Under the pieces are notes generated by a model. The model was not told the DNA's origin. It ran no database searches and saw nothing but the letters and a program-made list of their open reading frames with translations. A DNA stretch of 64,000 nucleotides from JACKAQ01 sp020634975 [NCBI: Calditrichia bacterium] (GTDB lineage Bacteria; Calditrichota; Calditrichia; RBG-13-44-9). A program made the translations under genes and the position numbers. Location: positions 62,001 to 126,000 of the forward strand of contig JACKAQ010000006.1 of assembly GCA_020634975.1 (NCBI GenBank), written 5' to 3'. The stretch's first letter is position 1, and every line of letters starts with the position of its first letter. Shown here piece after piece: positions 18,046-27,395 of this stretch.

Positions 18046-19428
18046 ATGCCAAGTGCATTTATAAACATTACTTACCTTGTCGCTTCGGTCCTGTTTATTA
18101 TGGGACTTAAAGGTCTGACACACCCTCGTACAGCTGTTCGGGGAAATATTTTGGGCGCTTTTGGGATGGGACTGGCAGTATTGGTCACATTATCTCAAGG
18201 AAATTTGAGTTTTGAATTAATTATCGCGGGCATCGTGATCGGTTCGGCTATTGGCGCTGTGCTGGCTGTTAAGATTGAAATGACCGCTATGCCCCAACTC
18301 GTTGCTGTATTTAACGGTTTTGGCGGTGGTGCATCGGTTTTGGTTGCCGGTGCGGAACTGGTGAATCCGGAGGCTGCGCCAATTCTGCAATCGTTGGTAG
18401 CAATTATGCTATCCGGTTTGATTGGTGCCATTACTTTTTGGGGTAGTTTGGTCGCTTTTGCCAAGCTGCAAGGGGTGGTTGTGCCGGATCAGCCGGTGCG
18501 TTATCCCGGTGAGCAAATTGTAAAAGTGCTGCTACTTGTCGGATCGATAGTACTTAGCGTAATCGTCGTTATGGATCCCAGCGCAGTTAATATGTATTGG
18601 ATCATGGTGGCAATTGCTTCCGTTCTTGGCGTATTGCTGGTAATTGCCATCGGCGGAGCCGATATGCCTGTGGTTGTTGCTTTGTTGAACTCGTATTCCG
18701 GTTTGGCTGCGGCTGCTACCGGCTTTGTGCTTTCCAATAGTGTGTTAATTATTGCCGGATCTTTGGTTGGAGCATCTGGATTGATCCTTACAAATATCAT
18801 GTGCAAAGCAATGAACCGCTCATTAACAAATGTGTTGTTTGGCGGTTTTGGTGCGGTCTCCCAAGTTTCCAAAGGCGACGATATTTACGGCGGTAAAGTA
18901 AAATCGACATCTCCCGAAGAATTGGCAATGCTATTAGAGACAGCCAGTCGAGTGGTTGTCGTTCCGGGATATGGTATGGCTGTTGCTCAAGCTCAGCATG
19001 CCGTTCGAGATCTGTTCAATTTTCTTGAATCGAAAGACATTTCCTGTGAATTTGCAATTCACCCGGTTGCTGGTCGTATGCCCGGACACATGAATGTGCT
19101 GTTAGCTGAAGCGGATATTCCATATGACAAGCTGGTTGAGATGGACGATATTAATCCAACCATGCAACAGGTCGATGTTGCCATTGTGCTCGGCGCAAAT
19201 GATGTGGTCAATCCGCTGGCAAAAACAGATCCGACAAGTCCGATCGCCGGAATGCCAATTATCGATGTTGATAAAGCGAGAACTGCTGTTATTATCAAAC
19301 GTAGTTTGAGCGCCGGTTTTGCCGGAATTCCTAATCCGCTTTTTGCCGCAGACAATGCATTAATGTTGTTTGGGGATGGAAAAAAAGTAATTCAGGAATT
19401 AGTGAGTGCTTTAAAGGAAAATGCATAA
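18046..19428 (+). CDS. pntB: NAD(P) transhydrogenase subunit beta
   Basis: A 460-residue subunit. The N-terminal half has about nine transmembrane helices. The C-terminal NADP-binding domain III contains VPGYGMAVAQAQH and, later, GANDVVNPLA and the conserved PIIDVDKARTAVIIKRS stretch that contacts NADP. It is the last gene of the pnt operon. The operon supplies NADPH at the cost of proton-motive force and fits with the neighbouring NADH-producing dehydrogenase genes. Confidence 0.96.
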   Translation: MPSAFINITYLVASVLFIMGLKGLTHPRTAVRGNILGAFGMGLAVLVTLSQGNLSFELIIAGIVIGSAIGAVLAVKIEMTAMPQLVAVFNGFGGGASVLVAGAELVNPEAAPILQSLVAIMLSGLIGAITFWGSLVAFAKLQGVVVPDQPVRYPGEQIVKVLLLVGSIVLSVIVVMDPSAVNMYWIMVAIASVLGVLLVIAIGGADMPVVVALLNSYSGLAAAATGFVLSNSVLIIAGSLVGASGLILTNIMCKAMNRSLTNVLFGGFGAVSQVSKGDDIYGGKVKSTSPEELAMLLETASRVVVVPGYGMAVAQAQHAVRDLFNFLESKDISCEFAIHPVAGRMPGHMNVLLAEADIPYDKLVEMDDINPTMQQVDVAIVLGANDVVNPLAKTDPTSPIAGMPIIDVDKARTAVIIKRSLSAGFAGIPNPLFAADNALMLFGDGKKVIQELVSALKENA

Positions 19429-19512
19429 GTCAGCTTTATAGATGTCACAGCTCTCACCTGATCTGATATTGGAAAATATCCGGGATCAATTTTGCTACCC
19501 ATAGCAGGTAAA

Positions 19513-19537
19513 AAAATCAGGAATTATTCCTGATTTT
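19513..19537. terminator. Bidirectional terminator after pntB
   Basis: An 11-base-pair perfect stem, AAAATCAGGAA (19513-19523) and TTCCTGATTTT (19527-19537), with a TTA loop. It is A-rich before and T-rich after, so it could work in both directions. The rest of the 255-base gap holds a TTGACT at 19551 but no convincing -10 element. Confidence 0.75.
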
Positions 19538-19683
19538 GAAGAAAAATTACTTGACTAAATGGCAATTTATTGCTAATGTTGGAATTGTCTTTTGGAAAAA
19601 ATTCACAAGAAATGCTGATATTTTCTTGGATATAAATGTTCTTTAATGCCTACTGGCAAATCAACTCTTAAGGAGCAGTTTGT

Positions 19684-20985
19684 ATGAACTTATTTGATTC
19701 TTTACTATCCGTGCCCCGAGCGGATCATTTACAGATTGCCAAATATATTGTTATCGTAATGTCGCTGTTGTTCATTCCTTATATAAGCATTTTATTTGGA
19801 ACAACCCTGTTTTCACTGGGGTTCAGCGTTCGCGGTAAATTCGAAGAAAACAGCCTGTTTACAAAATTTTCCAAAGATTTGGTTGACAAGCTTTTTGGCA
19901 ATTGGGCAACTGCTTTGGTTATGGGTGTCTTTCCTGTTGTAACAATGTTAATCAGTTTCAGCCAAATGCTCTATGGGACTACTGCAAATGTTAGCCAATA
20001 CTTTTTAGTATTGCTAATTAATGTTGCCGTAGCGGTATTAATAACGTTTCTCTATCGCAAAAGTTTCGTAAATCGTGAGAAGTCGTTTTTAGTGCATGTT
20101 TTGCTGGGATTGGCTGCATTGGGCGGATTGAAAGCCACATTTTTCATATTTTCCAGCACTTTGTCTCTAGTTTTGTTCCCAGAAAGATGGAGCCTTATTC
20201 AATCGGTTGTGCCGTTAACGTTTGACTGGATCGTGGTTGCAAGATTTTCCCATTTTATGATGGCGGCTTTAGCTATGACGGGAGCAGCAATCTTGTTTTT
20301 CTTCTTCAACTGGATGGGCGGCAAAAAAGACATGAACACTGAATATAGCGATTATGTCCGCAAATTTGGCGGCGGAATTGCACTCGGAATGTCAATTGTG
20401 TCAACAATTTTTCTGCTCTGGTATTTTATTACGCTTCCGGTTATGGCGAAATCGTATGGTGTTTTTATCAGCGGGATGATTGGTGTTATCGTTCTGTTGA
20501 TCGTTTGTTATTACGCTTATGCATTACTACGTGATGCGCAGGTTAAACATGGAAAATCCGTGTTTGGCTTTTTTATGCTCTTTTTCCTGATCGTATTGAT
20601 AAACGACAATATTGCCAGAGAAAATTCACTCCACTACCAGAACTACGCGCTTAACATTCTTCATCTCGAAAAAATGCAACAAATAGAAAATGACCGTGCA
20701 GAGCGCGGTGGGGCAGAAGCATCCATTGAGCTTGGACAGCAAATTTACAATTCCAAATGCGTCGCTTGTCATCAGTTTGAACAACGCGTGGTTGGACCGC
20801 CTTATATTTCCGTTCTTCCAAAATATGAAGGTGATATGGAAAAATTGAAGCAGTTTATTCTGAATCCTGTAAAAGTAAATGCGGATTACATTGCAATGCC
20901 CAATCAGGGACTCAAGCCTCATGAAGCGGAATCTGCTGCGATGTTCTTGATGAAGGAATACGAAGAGAAATACAAAAATCAATAA
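19684..20985 (+). CDS. Membrane protein with C-terminal cytochrome c domain, head of the ACIII operon
   Basis: A 433-residue protein with about eight transmembrane helices in residues 15-310, then a class I cytochrome c domain with heme site CVACH at residues 359-363 and a candidate axial Met in YIAMPNQG. I do not recognise the membrane part. One helix reads RFSHFMMAALAMTG, which is faintly like the heme-bearing helices of cytochrome bd subunit I, but this is too weak to name it. The gene opens the alternative complex III operon, 40 bases before actA, and no separate monoheme ActE gene is present, so its cytochrome domain may fill that role. AGGAG lies about 9 bases before the ATG. Confidence 0.8.
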   Translation: MNLFDSLLSVPRADHLQIAKYIVIVMSLLFIPYISILFGTTLFSLGFSVRGKFEENSLFTKFSKDLVDKLFGNWATALVMGVFPVVTMLISFSQMLYGTTANVSQYFLVLLINVAVAVLITFLYRKSFVNREKSFLVHVLLGLAALGGLKATFFIFSSTLSLVLFPERWSLIQSVVPLTFDWIVVARFSHFMMAALAMTGAAILFFFFNWMGGKKDMNTEYSDYVRKFGGGIALGMSIVSTIFLLWYFITLPVMAKSYGVFISGMIGVIVLLIVCYYAYALLRDAQVKHGKSVFGFFMLFFLIVLINDNIARENSLHYQNYALNILHLEKMQQIENDRAERGGAEASIELGQQIYNSKCVACHQFEQRVVGPPYISVLPKYEGDMEKLKQFILNPVKVNADYIAMPNQGLKPHEAESAAMFLMKEYEEKYKNQ

Positions 20986-21025
20986 CAATGAACACTAAAA
21001 AAACCATAGATAGCAGGAGTTAAAT

Positions 21026-21607
21026 ATGCGGTTTGTCGTACCAATATTATTAACCCTTGTGTTTAGCGTTTTTGTACTGGCGATTCTGGGAATGACCACG
21101 TTTTGGGTAGAATGGCAAAAACCGGATCCGCAGCCGATTGCTTATCCTCACGATTTTCACGCAGGATCTGCAATAACGACGCTAAGCGACGGCAAAGTGG
21201 CTGCCGGTTTGGGTTTACAATGCACCCATTGCCATCAATATGTGGATAAATCGCGATTCGCGACGATTCCGGCGGTATCAATCTGCGCAGAATGTCACAC
21301 AAAATTGCCACCAAGGACTGATGAGTTGCAAAAACTGAAAGCCTACCTTGATAACAACGAACCGATCGTTTGGCAGCGAATCCACAGTGTTCCCAAACAT
21401 GTTTACTTTTCTCATAAAAGGCATGTGAAATATTATGCCGACGAAAAGGGTATGGAAGTCGGGAACGGTGAAATTTGCGCCAAATGCCATGGTAATATGC
21501 AGGTTGTAAAAGAAGTTAAACAGGTTACTACATTAAGAATGGGATTTTGCGTTTCTTGCCATCGAGCAGAAAATGCTCCGCAGGATTGTTGGACTTGTCA
21601 TAAGTAA
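21026..21607 (+). CDS. actA: Alternative complex III pentaheme cytochrome c (ActA)
   Basis: A 193-residue periplasmic cytochrome with one N-terminal membrane anchor (FVVPILLTLVFSVFVLAIL) and five CxxCH heme sites: CTHCH, CAECH, CAKCH, CVSCH and CWTCH. The count, size and the position directly before an ActB gene match ActA of alternative complex III, the quinol:acceptor oxidoreductase that replaces the bc1 complex. It passes electrons from the iron-sulfur part towards the oxidase. Confidence 0.92.
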   Translation: MRFVVPILLTLVFSVFVLAILGMTTFWVEWQKPDPQPIAYPHDFHAGSAITTLSDGKVAAGLGLQCTHCHQYVDKSRFATIPAVSICAECHTKLPPRTDELQKLKAYLDNNEPIVWQRIHSVPKHVYFSHKRHVKYYADEKGMEVGNGEICAKCHGNMQVVKEVKQVTTLRMGFCVSCHRAENAPQDCWTCHK

Positions 21608-21636
21608 TTTTGAGACCACCTGGAGGAATAGCTCTA

Positions 21637-24486
21637 ATGAAGAGAAGAGATTTTTTGAAATTTATCGGGATGGCATCAAGCGCAACGGTTTTAACATCCT
21701 GTGGTGTGGAAAAGAGCACCGAAAAGATTATTCCGTTGCTGGTTCCTCATACGGAACCGGATTACCTCCCCGGTGAACCCATGTTTCGCAATTCTGTCTG
21801 TACTGAGTGTAGTGCGGGTTGCGGAGCCGAAGTTCGTTTGGTAGAATTCAATGCTGTAAAATTGGATGGCATTAAAGGGCATCCATTAAATGATGGTGCG
21901 CTGTGTTTGCGCGGACAGTCTTCGCTGATGCGTTTATACCATCCGGAACGATTGAAAACACCCATGCTCCAGAAAAGAAATATGACGGAATTGGAGCGGA
22001 TGCAAGGATCAGCCTTTGAAGTTGTAACTTGGGCCAAAGCATATGAAGTAATTGCTGAGCAACTGAATCAGTCCAACAATAGCGGCAAACAAAATGTTTA
22101 TCTCTCCGGTAAAGTATCCGGTTCCACCGCCGCGTTGCTTTCTGATTTTATGAATGCTACTGGAACGGCTCATGTTTCGTATGAAACATATACCCACGCA
22201 AATTTGCGAAAAGCGAATGAAGTCGTTTTCGGTAGAAATGAAATCCCGGCTTACCAGATCGATAAATCAGATTTATTGATTTCCATCGGTGCCGATATGA
22301 TCGAAACATTTGTCAATCCGGTCAGCAATTCCGTTCAACTGGAAAAAGCCCGCAAAAATAATAACTTGAAATGGATGCACATCGAACCGCATGCATCACT
22401 TTCCGGTTTCAAGGCAAATCATACGCTAAAGGTAAAGCCGGGTAGTGAAGGATATTTACTGGCGTTTCTGTTGGGTAATTTTAGCGGCGGAAATGCGTTA
22501 CCGGCTGGCATTGCAGAACAATTGCCATCGGTAAATGCTGGCAAAGCAACGCAGGAAACCGGATTATCCGCAGATCAACTAAACGAAATTGTTAGTGCAA
22601 TGCGTAATGCCCGTAACCCGTTATTGGTTGTTGGTGGCGTTTCTACCGAACAACCGGGCGGGTTATCTGTTGCATTGTTGGCTACATTGCTTCAGGCTGC
22701 ATCCGGTATGATTAATAATACCATCGATTTTTCTCACAGCGTTGCCAATACCGCCGGAACTGCCAAAGATCTTGAAAATCTCGCACGTCAATTGAAAGCA
22801 AATCAGGTTGGGGTGCTGTTCGTTTCAAATACAGATCCAATGAGCAATGCACCGGCAAGTACTGGAATCGCTGAAGCAATCTCAAATGCTGGTTTCAGGG
22901 TGGCGTTCAGTGATTTTATGAATGAAACGACCAAAAATTGTGATCTCGTTTTGCCGCTATCCCATACGTTCGAAACCTGGCAGGATATCGAAGTTCGACA
23001 AGGTTTAACGGCGTTTAGTAAGCCGGTCTTGAAAGAAAAATTGTTTGATACACGTAGCGAAGGCGAAGCCTTATTTGAGCTTTCCCAAAAAATAAAAGGC
23101 GGCGAAACAACAGCAACCTACGCAGACTGGATTCAGCAACGATGGTCTACCCGTTTTGGCGCAGAAAATGTGGAAGGTGTTTTGCAAGCTGGATTTAGCT
23201 ACGATAAAACCAACACTGTTTCTGTTGCAGTACAGCGAAATGCTGTGATTTCCGCGATGGCATCTTTAAAAATGGCGAGCGCGGTCAGTGGTGCAACTGC
23301 ATATGTGATGCCCTCGATTCGTGCGTTTGATGGTCGCAGCAGCGTGTTGCCGCTGGCATATGAAATCCCCGATCCACTGACGACAATCAGCTATGGACAG
23401 TGGATTTCGATGTCGAAAGAAGATGCGGAAGAGATGAATATTCACGATACAGATCTGGTCATCAAAATGCGCGATGTCCTGACTGTTTCATCAAATGGCG
23501 CTTCCAAAGATTTTGCGAACTTTGTTCAACCCGGATTGCAAAAAAATGTGTTCACATTGCAGCGCGATCAGGTTGGAGCAGACATGCTCACCTTTGATAC
23601 CGAAACAGGTGAATGCATTTCCCGGCTTGATGGCGTTCAGATCAGTAATGCCGGCACCAAACGGTCACTGTCGATCATGGCAGGTTCCATGGAGCAAGGT
23701 CACAGAAATATTGTTCGGGAAGAACATCCTCATGAAATTCCATGGTTGAAAGGCGATGAAACGCTCTATCCGGATATGAATGAGTATTATCCGACCTATC
23801 GATGGGGAATTTCAGTTGACATGGAATCCTGCATCGGCTGTTCTGCATGTGTTGCCGCATGTTATATCGAAAACAACATTCCGGTAGTTGGCGAGAGCGA
23901 GCATCTCAAAGGACGCGAAATGTCCTGGTTGCGTATCCAGCCGTATTATTTTGAAGACGGCTCAATGGATACATTGGTTATGATGTGCCAGCAGTGCGAT
24001 TATGCACCCTGTGAAAACGTCTGCCCTGTATATGCAACCTATCATAACGAAGAAGGGTTGAACGTGATGGTTTATAACCGCTGCGTGGGTACCCGCTATT
24101 GCCACAACAACTGCCCGTATAAAGTTCGTCGCTTTAATTGGTTCGATTGGACTGATCAAGGTGCATGGGCAGAGCCGATGACCCGAATGGTAAACCCGGA
24201 TGTTTGGGTTCGCCCGAAAGGGGTTATGGAAAAATGCACGTTCTGTGTTCAACGGATTCGCCGTGGAAAAGATCGTGCAAAAGATGAAGGCCGGACCGTT
24301 CGCGACGGTGAAATTCGCACCGCCTGCCAGGATGCCTGTCCGACAGATGCCATCACGTTTGGTAATATGAAAGATGAAAACGCAATGGTTTACAAAAAAT
24401 CGCAATCCAATCGAAAGTTCCGTGTGCTGGAAGTATTGGGCGTTGGTCCCGCAGTGCACTACTTGCGCAAGGAGGAACAAGCATGA
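21637..24486 (+). CDS. actB: Alternative complex III iron-sulfur/molybdopterin-like subunit (ActB)
   Basis: A 949-residue exported subunit. The N-terminus is a twin-arginine signal (MKRRDFLKFIGMASS) followed by a Cys in LTSCG that could be lipidated. The large middle resembles molybdopterin oxidoreductases but in this family carries no cofactor. The C-terminal 230 residues hold four ferredoxin-type cysteine clusters: CIGCSACVAAC, CQQCDYAPCENVC, CVGTRYCHNNC and CTFC with CQDAC. The frame opens at TTG 21610, but ATG 21637 has GGAGG upstream and starts the Tat motif. It overlaps actC by four bases. Confidence 0.93.
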   Translation: MKRRDFLKFIGMASSATVLTSCGVEKSTEKIIPLLVPHTEPDYLPGEPMFRNSVCTECSAGCGAEVRLVEFNAVKLDGIKGHPLNDGALCLRGQSSLMRLYHPERLKTPMLQKRNMTELERMQGSAFEVVTWAKAYEVIAEQLNQSNNSGKQNVYLSGKVSGSTAALLSDFMNATGTAHVSYETYTHANLRKANEVVFGRNEIPAYQIDKSDLLISIGADMIETFVNPVSNSVQLEKARKNNNLKWMHIEPHASLSGFKANHTLKVKPGSEGYLLAFLLGNFSGGNALPAGIAEQLPSVNAGKATQETGLSADQLNEIVSAMRNARNPLLVVGGVSTEQPGGLSVALLATLLQAASGMINNTIDFSHSVANTAGTAKDLENLARQLKANQVGVLFVSNTDPMSNAPASTGIAEAISNAGFRVAFSDFMNETTKNCDLVLPLSHTFETWQDIEVRQGLTAFSKPVLKEKLFDTRSEGEALFELSQKIKGGETTATYADWIQQRWSTRFGAENVEGVLQAGFSYDKTNTVSVAVQRNAVISAMASLKMASAVSGATAYVMPSIRAFDGRSSVLPLAYEIPDPLTTISYGQWISMSKEDAEEMNIHDTDLVIKMRDVLTVSSNGASKDFANFVQPGLQKNVFTLQRDQVGADMLTFDTETGECISRLDGVQISNAGTKRSLSIMAGSMEQGHRNIVREEHPHEIPWLKGDETLYPDMNEYYPTYRWGISVDMESCIGCSACVAACYIENNIPVVGESEHLKGREMSWLRIQPYYFEDGSMDTLVMMCQQCDYAPCENVCPVYATYHNEEGLNVMVYNRCVGTRYCHNNCPYKVRRFNWFDWTDQGAWAEPMTRMVNPDVWVRPKGVMEKCTFCVQRIRRGKDRAKDEGRTVRDGEIRTACQDACPTDAITFGNMKDENAMVYKKSQSNRKFRVLEVLGVGPAVHYLRKEEQA

Positions 24487-25838
24487 GTTCTTATGTAAAT
24501 GCTCCGGGTGATGCCAGCGGCACTCGCGAGCAAGAATATTACGCATTCAACTACAAGGAGCAGATGGAACGGGATGTTTTTGCCGCAATCGGCAAGCCCA
24601 AACCGCTGTTCTGGCTGGCATTATTGATTGCACTTACCTGCGTGGGTATCGGAGCCGTTTGTTGGGCGATTCAGATCAGCAATGGTCTTGGGGAAGCCGG
24701 GATTATGAATCCGGTGGGTTGGGGTGTTTATATTACAGACTTTGTGTTTTGGGTCGGTATTGCACACTCCGGAACATTGATTTCTGCAATTCTCTTTTTG
24801 TTCCGGGCTAAATTTCGGAATCGTTTCAATCGAACAGCAGAAGCCATGACCGTATTTGCAGTGTTAACTGCAGGGCTTTTTCCGCTAATCCACCTTGGAC
24901 GGGTTTGGTTCGGGTATTGGCTGTTTCCATATCCCAACCAGCGCTACCTTTGGGTTAACTTTAAATCACCGTTGGTTTGGGACGTGTTCGCAGTTAGCAC
25001 TTATTTGACGGTGTCGGTAGTTTTCTGGTATATCGGGTTAGTGCCGGATTTGGCAATTGCCCGCCGAATAAAATCCGGTGTCATTCAGAAAAAACTTTAT
25101 GGCATTTTCTCGCTCGGTTGGACAGGCACTTATAATGAGTGGAAACATTACAATCAGCTTTACAAATTTCTTGCAGCACTTGCTACGCCACTGGTGCTTT
25201 CAGTTCACTCCGTCGTGTCCTGGGACTTTGCGATGGGCGTTGTTTACGGTTGGCACACCACAATTTTTGCACCGTATTTTGTTGCCGGTGCAATCTTTTC
25301 CGGGTGTGCGATGGTAATCACCCTGATGGTTCCAATGCGTAAAATTTTCAGCCTTGAAAAATATATTACGGTTGATGATTTTGAGAAACTGGCAAAATTA
25401 CTCATGCTAACCGGTTTGATTGTTTCATATGCATATATTGTGGAATTGGCCTTAGCAATTTACAGCGGCAACGTTTTCGAGTATGAACAATTTGTGTATC
25501 GACTTACCGGCGACTATGCATGGGCATACTGGACAATGATATTGTGTAACGTTATTTCGCCGCTTAGCTTGTTTGTAACGCGCTTGCGCCGTAGCTTAAT
25601 CTATCTCTGGATCTTATCAATACCAATTAATATTGGTATGTGGTTCGAGCGATTCAACATCATCGTTATTTCGTTGGCAAAAGATTTTGATCCTTATAAT
25701 TTTGGAATATACTCTCCCTCTATGATTGAATGGGGAATCACTATCGGTAGCTTTGGCTGGTTTTTTATGTGGTTCCTGATGTTCACTAAAACCATACCTG
25801 TTCTTCCTGTCACAGAATTGAAGGAGGAGGTCGAATAA
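24483..25838 (+). CDS. actC: Alternative complex III NrfD-like membrane subunit (ActC)
   Basis: A 451-residue polytopic protein with about ten transmembrane helices of the NrfD/PsrC type, the quinol-binding core of the complex. Charged and His residues in membrane segments (WVGIAHSGTLISAIL, SVHSVVSWDFA, GWHTTIFAPYF) are typical of the family. It overlaps actB by four bases and actD by one, so stoichiometric translation is expected. Confidence 0.92.
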   Translation: MSSYVNAPGDASGTREQEYYAFNYKEQMERDVFAAIGKPKPLFWLALLIALTCVGIGAVCWAIQISNGLGEAGIMNPVGWGVYITDFVFWVGIAHSGTLISAILFLFRAKFRNRFNRTAEAMTVFAVLTAGLFPLIHLGRVWFGYWLFPYPNQRYLWVNFKSPLVWDVFAVSTYLTVSVVFWYIGLVPDLAIARRIKSGVIQKKLYGIFSLGWTGTYNEWKHYNQLYKFLAALATPLVLSVHSVVSWDFAMGVVYGWHTTIFAPYFVAGAIFSGCAMVITLMVPMRKIFSLEKYITVDDFEKLAKLLMLTGLIVSYAYIVELALAIYSGNVFEYEQFVYRLTGDYAWAYWTMILCNVISPLSLFVTRLRRSLIYLWILSIPINIGMWFERFNIIVISLAKDFDPYNFGIYSPSMIEWGITIGSFGWFFMWFLMFTKTIPVLPVTELKEEVE

Positions 25839-26269
25839 TGGAATTTAAATTTAAAGACAAATCGGAATTTCTGAGCAAACTGGAAGAGCTGCTGAAAAAA
25901 GGGTTAACACCAAAGCAAATGAGTTTGGTGATGCCTCACCCGGATCACGATATTGAACATCTGGTTGAGCATTATTGGAAGCCTAGCAAATTGAAATTTT
26001 TCACGCTCGCCGGTGGTTTAACAGGTTGCCTAAGCGGATACGCGCTTACGATCTGGACATCTTATGACTGGCAACTCGTGACCGGTGGTAAGCCATTCGC
26101 ATCCATCCCGGCATATACCGTCATCGCATTCGAATTAACAATTTTGTTGGGTGCGTTGGCTTCCTTTGCAGGATTGCTTTTGATGGGGCGTTTGCCGCGA
26201 TTCAGCAAAATGCTGACTCCCGACAATTATGGAAATGAATACGTAATAATTCTAAATGAGGATAAGTAG
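25838..26269 (+). CDS. actD: Alternative complex III small membrane subunit (ActD)
   Basis: A 143-residue DUF3341-type protein with two transmembrane helices (LAGGLTGCLSGYALTIW and AFELTILLGALASFAGLLLMG). The polar N-terminal domain of about 55 residues lies on the cytoplasmic side. Its position between ActC and ActF identifies it. It overlaps both neighbours by one base. Confidence 0.88.
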   Translation: MEFKFKDKSEFLSKLEELLKKGLTPKQMSLVMPHPDHDIEHLVEHYWKPSKLKFFTLAGGLTGCLSGYALTIWTSYDWQLVTGGKPFASIPAYTVIAFELTILLGALASFAGLLLMGRLPRFSKMLTPDNYGNEYVIILNEDK

Positions 26270-27324
26270 TGGGCATGAATTCAAAAGTATTACTGGCATT
26301 TGTTTTAGGTGCGGTTGCCCTCGGGGTCTTTGAATTTTTTACTCACGGTGGTTCCCTGCTCTATTGTTTGATGTTTTTTGTGGCAGTATCCCAAGGCCCC
26401 ATTACGATTATGGCAGCAGCGGATATTGTTAGTGCAAAATGGCATCATCCTTACAAATCTGTGATGTTCTCAATGCGGCACATGAATCTGTTCTTGGCAA
26501 TTGCCTTTGCAATTTTTTTCGGAATCAGTATGTCAAATGGCAGTTTTGAAGAGATATTTGTCAATTGGATGCACGGACACCAAACCGCATGGCTGAATCC
26601 CGAGTTCTTCGGTATTCGGAATGTTGTTCTATTGTTACTGGCATGGCTGGTATCCAATAAATTTGCCAAAACATCGTTAACAAATGGCAAAGGACGCACT
26701 CCATGGGCTTTAGCTTGGGTGTTTACTTTTGTGATCGGTCAAACCATTTATGCGTTTGATTGGGTGATGTCTTTACAATACCCGTGGATTAGCACGTTGT
26801 TTGGCGCATATTTCTTTGTGGAAGCATTCTACTCTGGACTGGCTTTGGCAGCTGTATTCACTTTCTTTAAATATCAACATTTTATTGAAAATTATTCCGA
26901 AAAATCATTTAAAAAATCTCAAATGGATATGATGACCCTGTTTTTCGGATTCAGTGTTTTTTGGGCATATCAGTTCTTCTCACAATATATTGTGATTTGG
27001 TATGGCAATATCCCCGAAGAAGTTGCTTTCATCAAACAACGTTTGGATATGTTTTCCGGATTGCTGTATATGGTGATTGTGATCATGTTTGTGATCCCGT
27101 TCATCACTTTATTATTCCGCAGCAACAAAAGTAACCCCAAATTTGTAATGGGAATCGGGTTTCTTGTGTGGTCCGGAATTTTACTGGAACGTGTGTTTAT
27201 GTTGGCACCACACGCTGATCTGAATCCTGTTATTACACTGGTGGAATTTTTGATAATGAGCGGTGTCTTTTACTGGGTAATCAAAAACCAGAACGATCCA
27301 TTGCCTCAGTCTGTAAACTCTTAA
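26269..27324 (+). CDS. actF: Alternative complex III membrane subunit (ActF)
   Basis: A 351-residue polytopic protein with about ten hydrophobic helices, resembling the second NrfD-like subunit ActF. The segment QGPITIMAAADIVSAKWH and later RLDMFSGLLYMVIV fit the family. Start GTG 26269 overlaps the actD stop (TAGTG) with GAGGA six bases upstream; ATG 26275 is the alternative. In other alternative complex III operons a monoheme cytochrome gene (actE) lies just before actF; here it is missing. A terminator follows 26 bases after the stop. Confidence 0.88.
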   Translation: MGMNSKVLLAFVLGAVALGVFEFFTHGGSLLYCLMFFVAVSQGPITIMAAADIVSAKWHHPYKSVMFSMRHMNLFLAIAFAIFFGISMSNGSFEEIFVNWMHGHQTAWLNPEFFGIRNVVLLLLAWLVSNKFAKTSLTNGKGRTPWALAWVFTFVIGQTIYAFDWVMSLQYPWISTLFGAYFFVEAFYSGLALAAVFTFFKYQHFIENYSEKSFKKSQMDMMTLFFGFSVFWAYQFFSQYIVIWYGNIPEEVAFIKQRLDMFSGLLYMVIVIMFVIPFITLLFRSNKSNPKFVMGIGFLVWSGILLERVFMLAPHADLNPVITLVEFLIMSGVFYWVIKNQNDPLPQSVNS

Positions 27325-27350
27325 TTTACAATAGATTATGTGTTTAAATT

Positions 27351-27383
27351 AAGCCCGATCACCTGTGGTCGGGCTTTTTTTAA
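27351..27383 (+). terminator. Rho-independent terminator of the ACIII operon
   Basis: A hairpin of 11-12 base pairs (AAGCCCGATCAC with GTGGTCGGGCTT, one wobble) with a tight loop, followed by seven T. Confidence 0.92.
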
Positions 27384-27395
27384 TTTGGAGGAAAA

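Noticed and set aside
19684-20985. Cytochrome bd oxidase subunit I
   Set aside because: Only one helix is vaguely similar and the expected quinol-binding loop and heme ligands are not recognisable.
21610-21636. TTG start for actB
   Set aside because: ATG 21637 starts the twin-arginine motif and has GGAGG in front.
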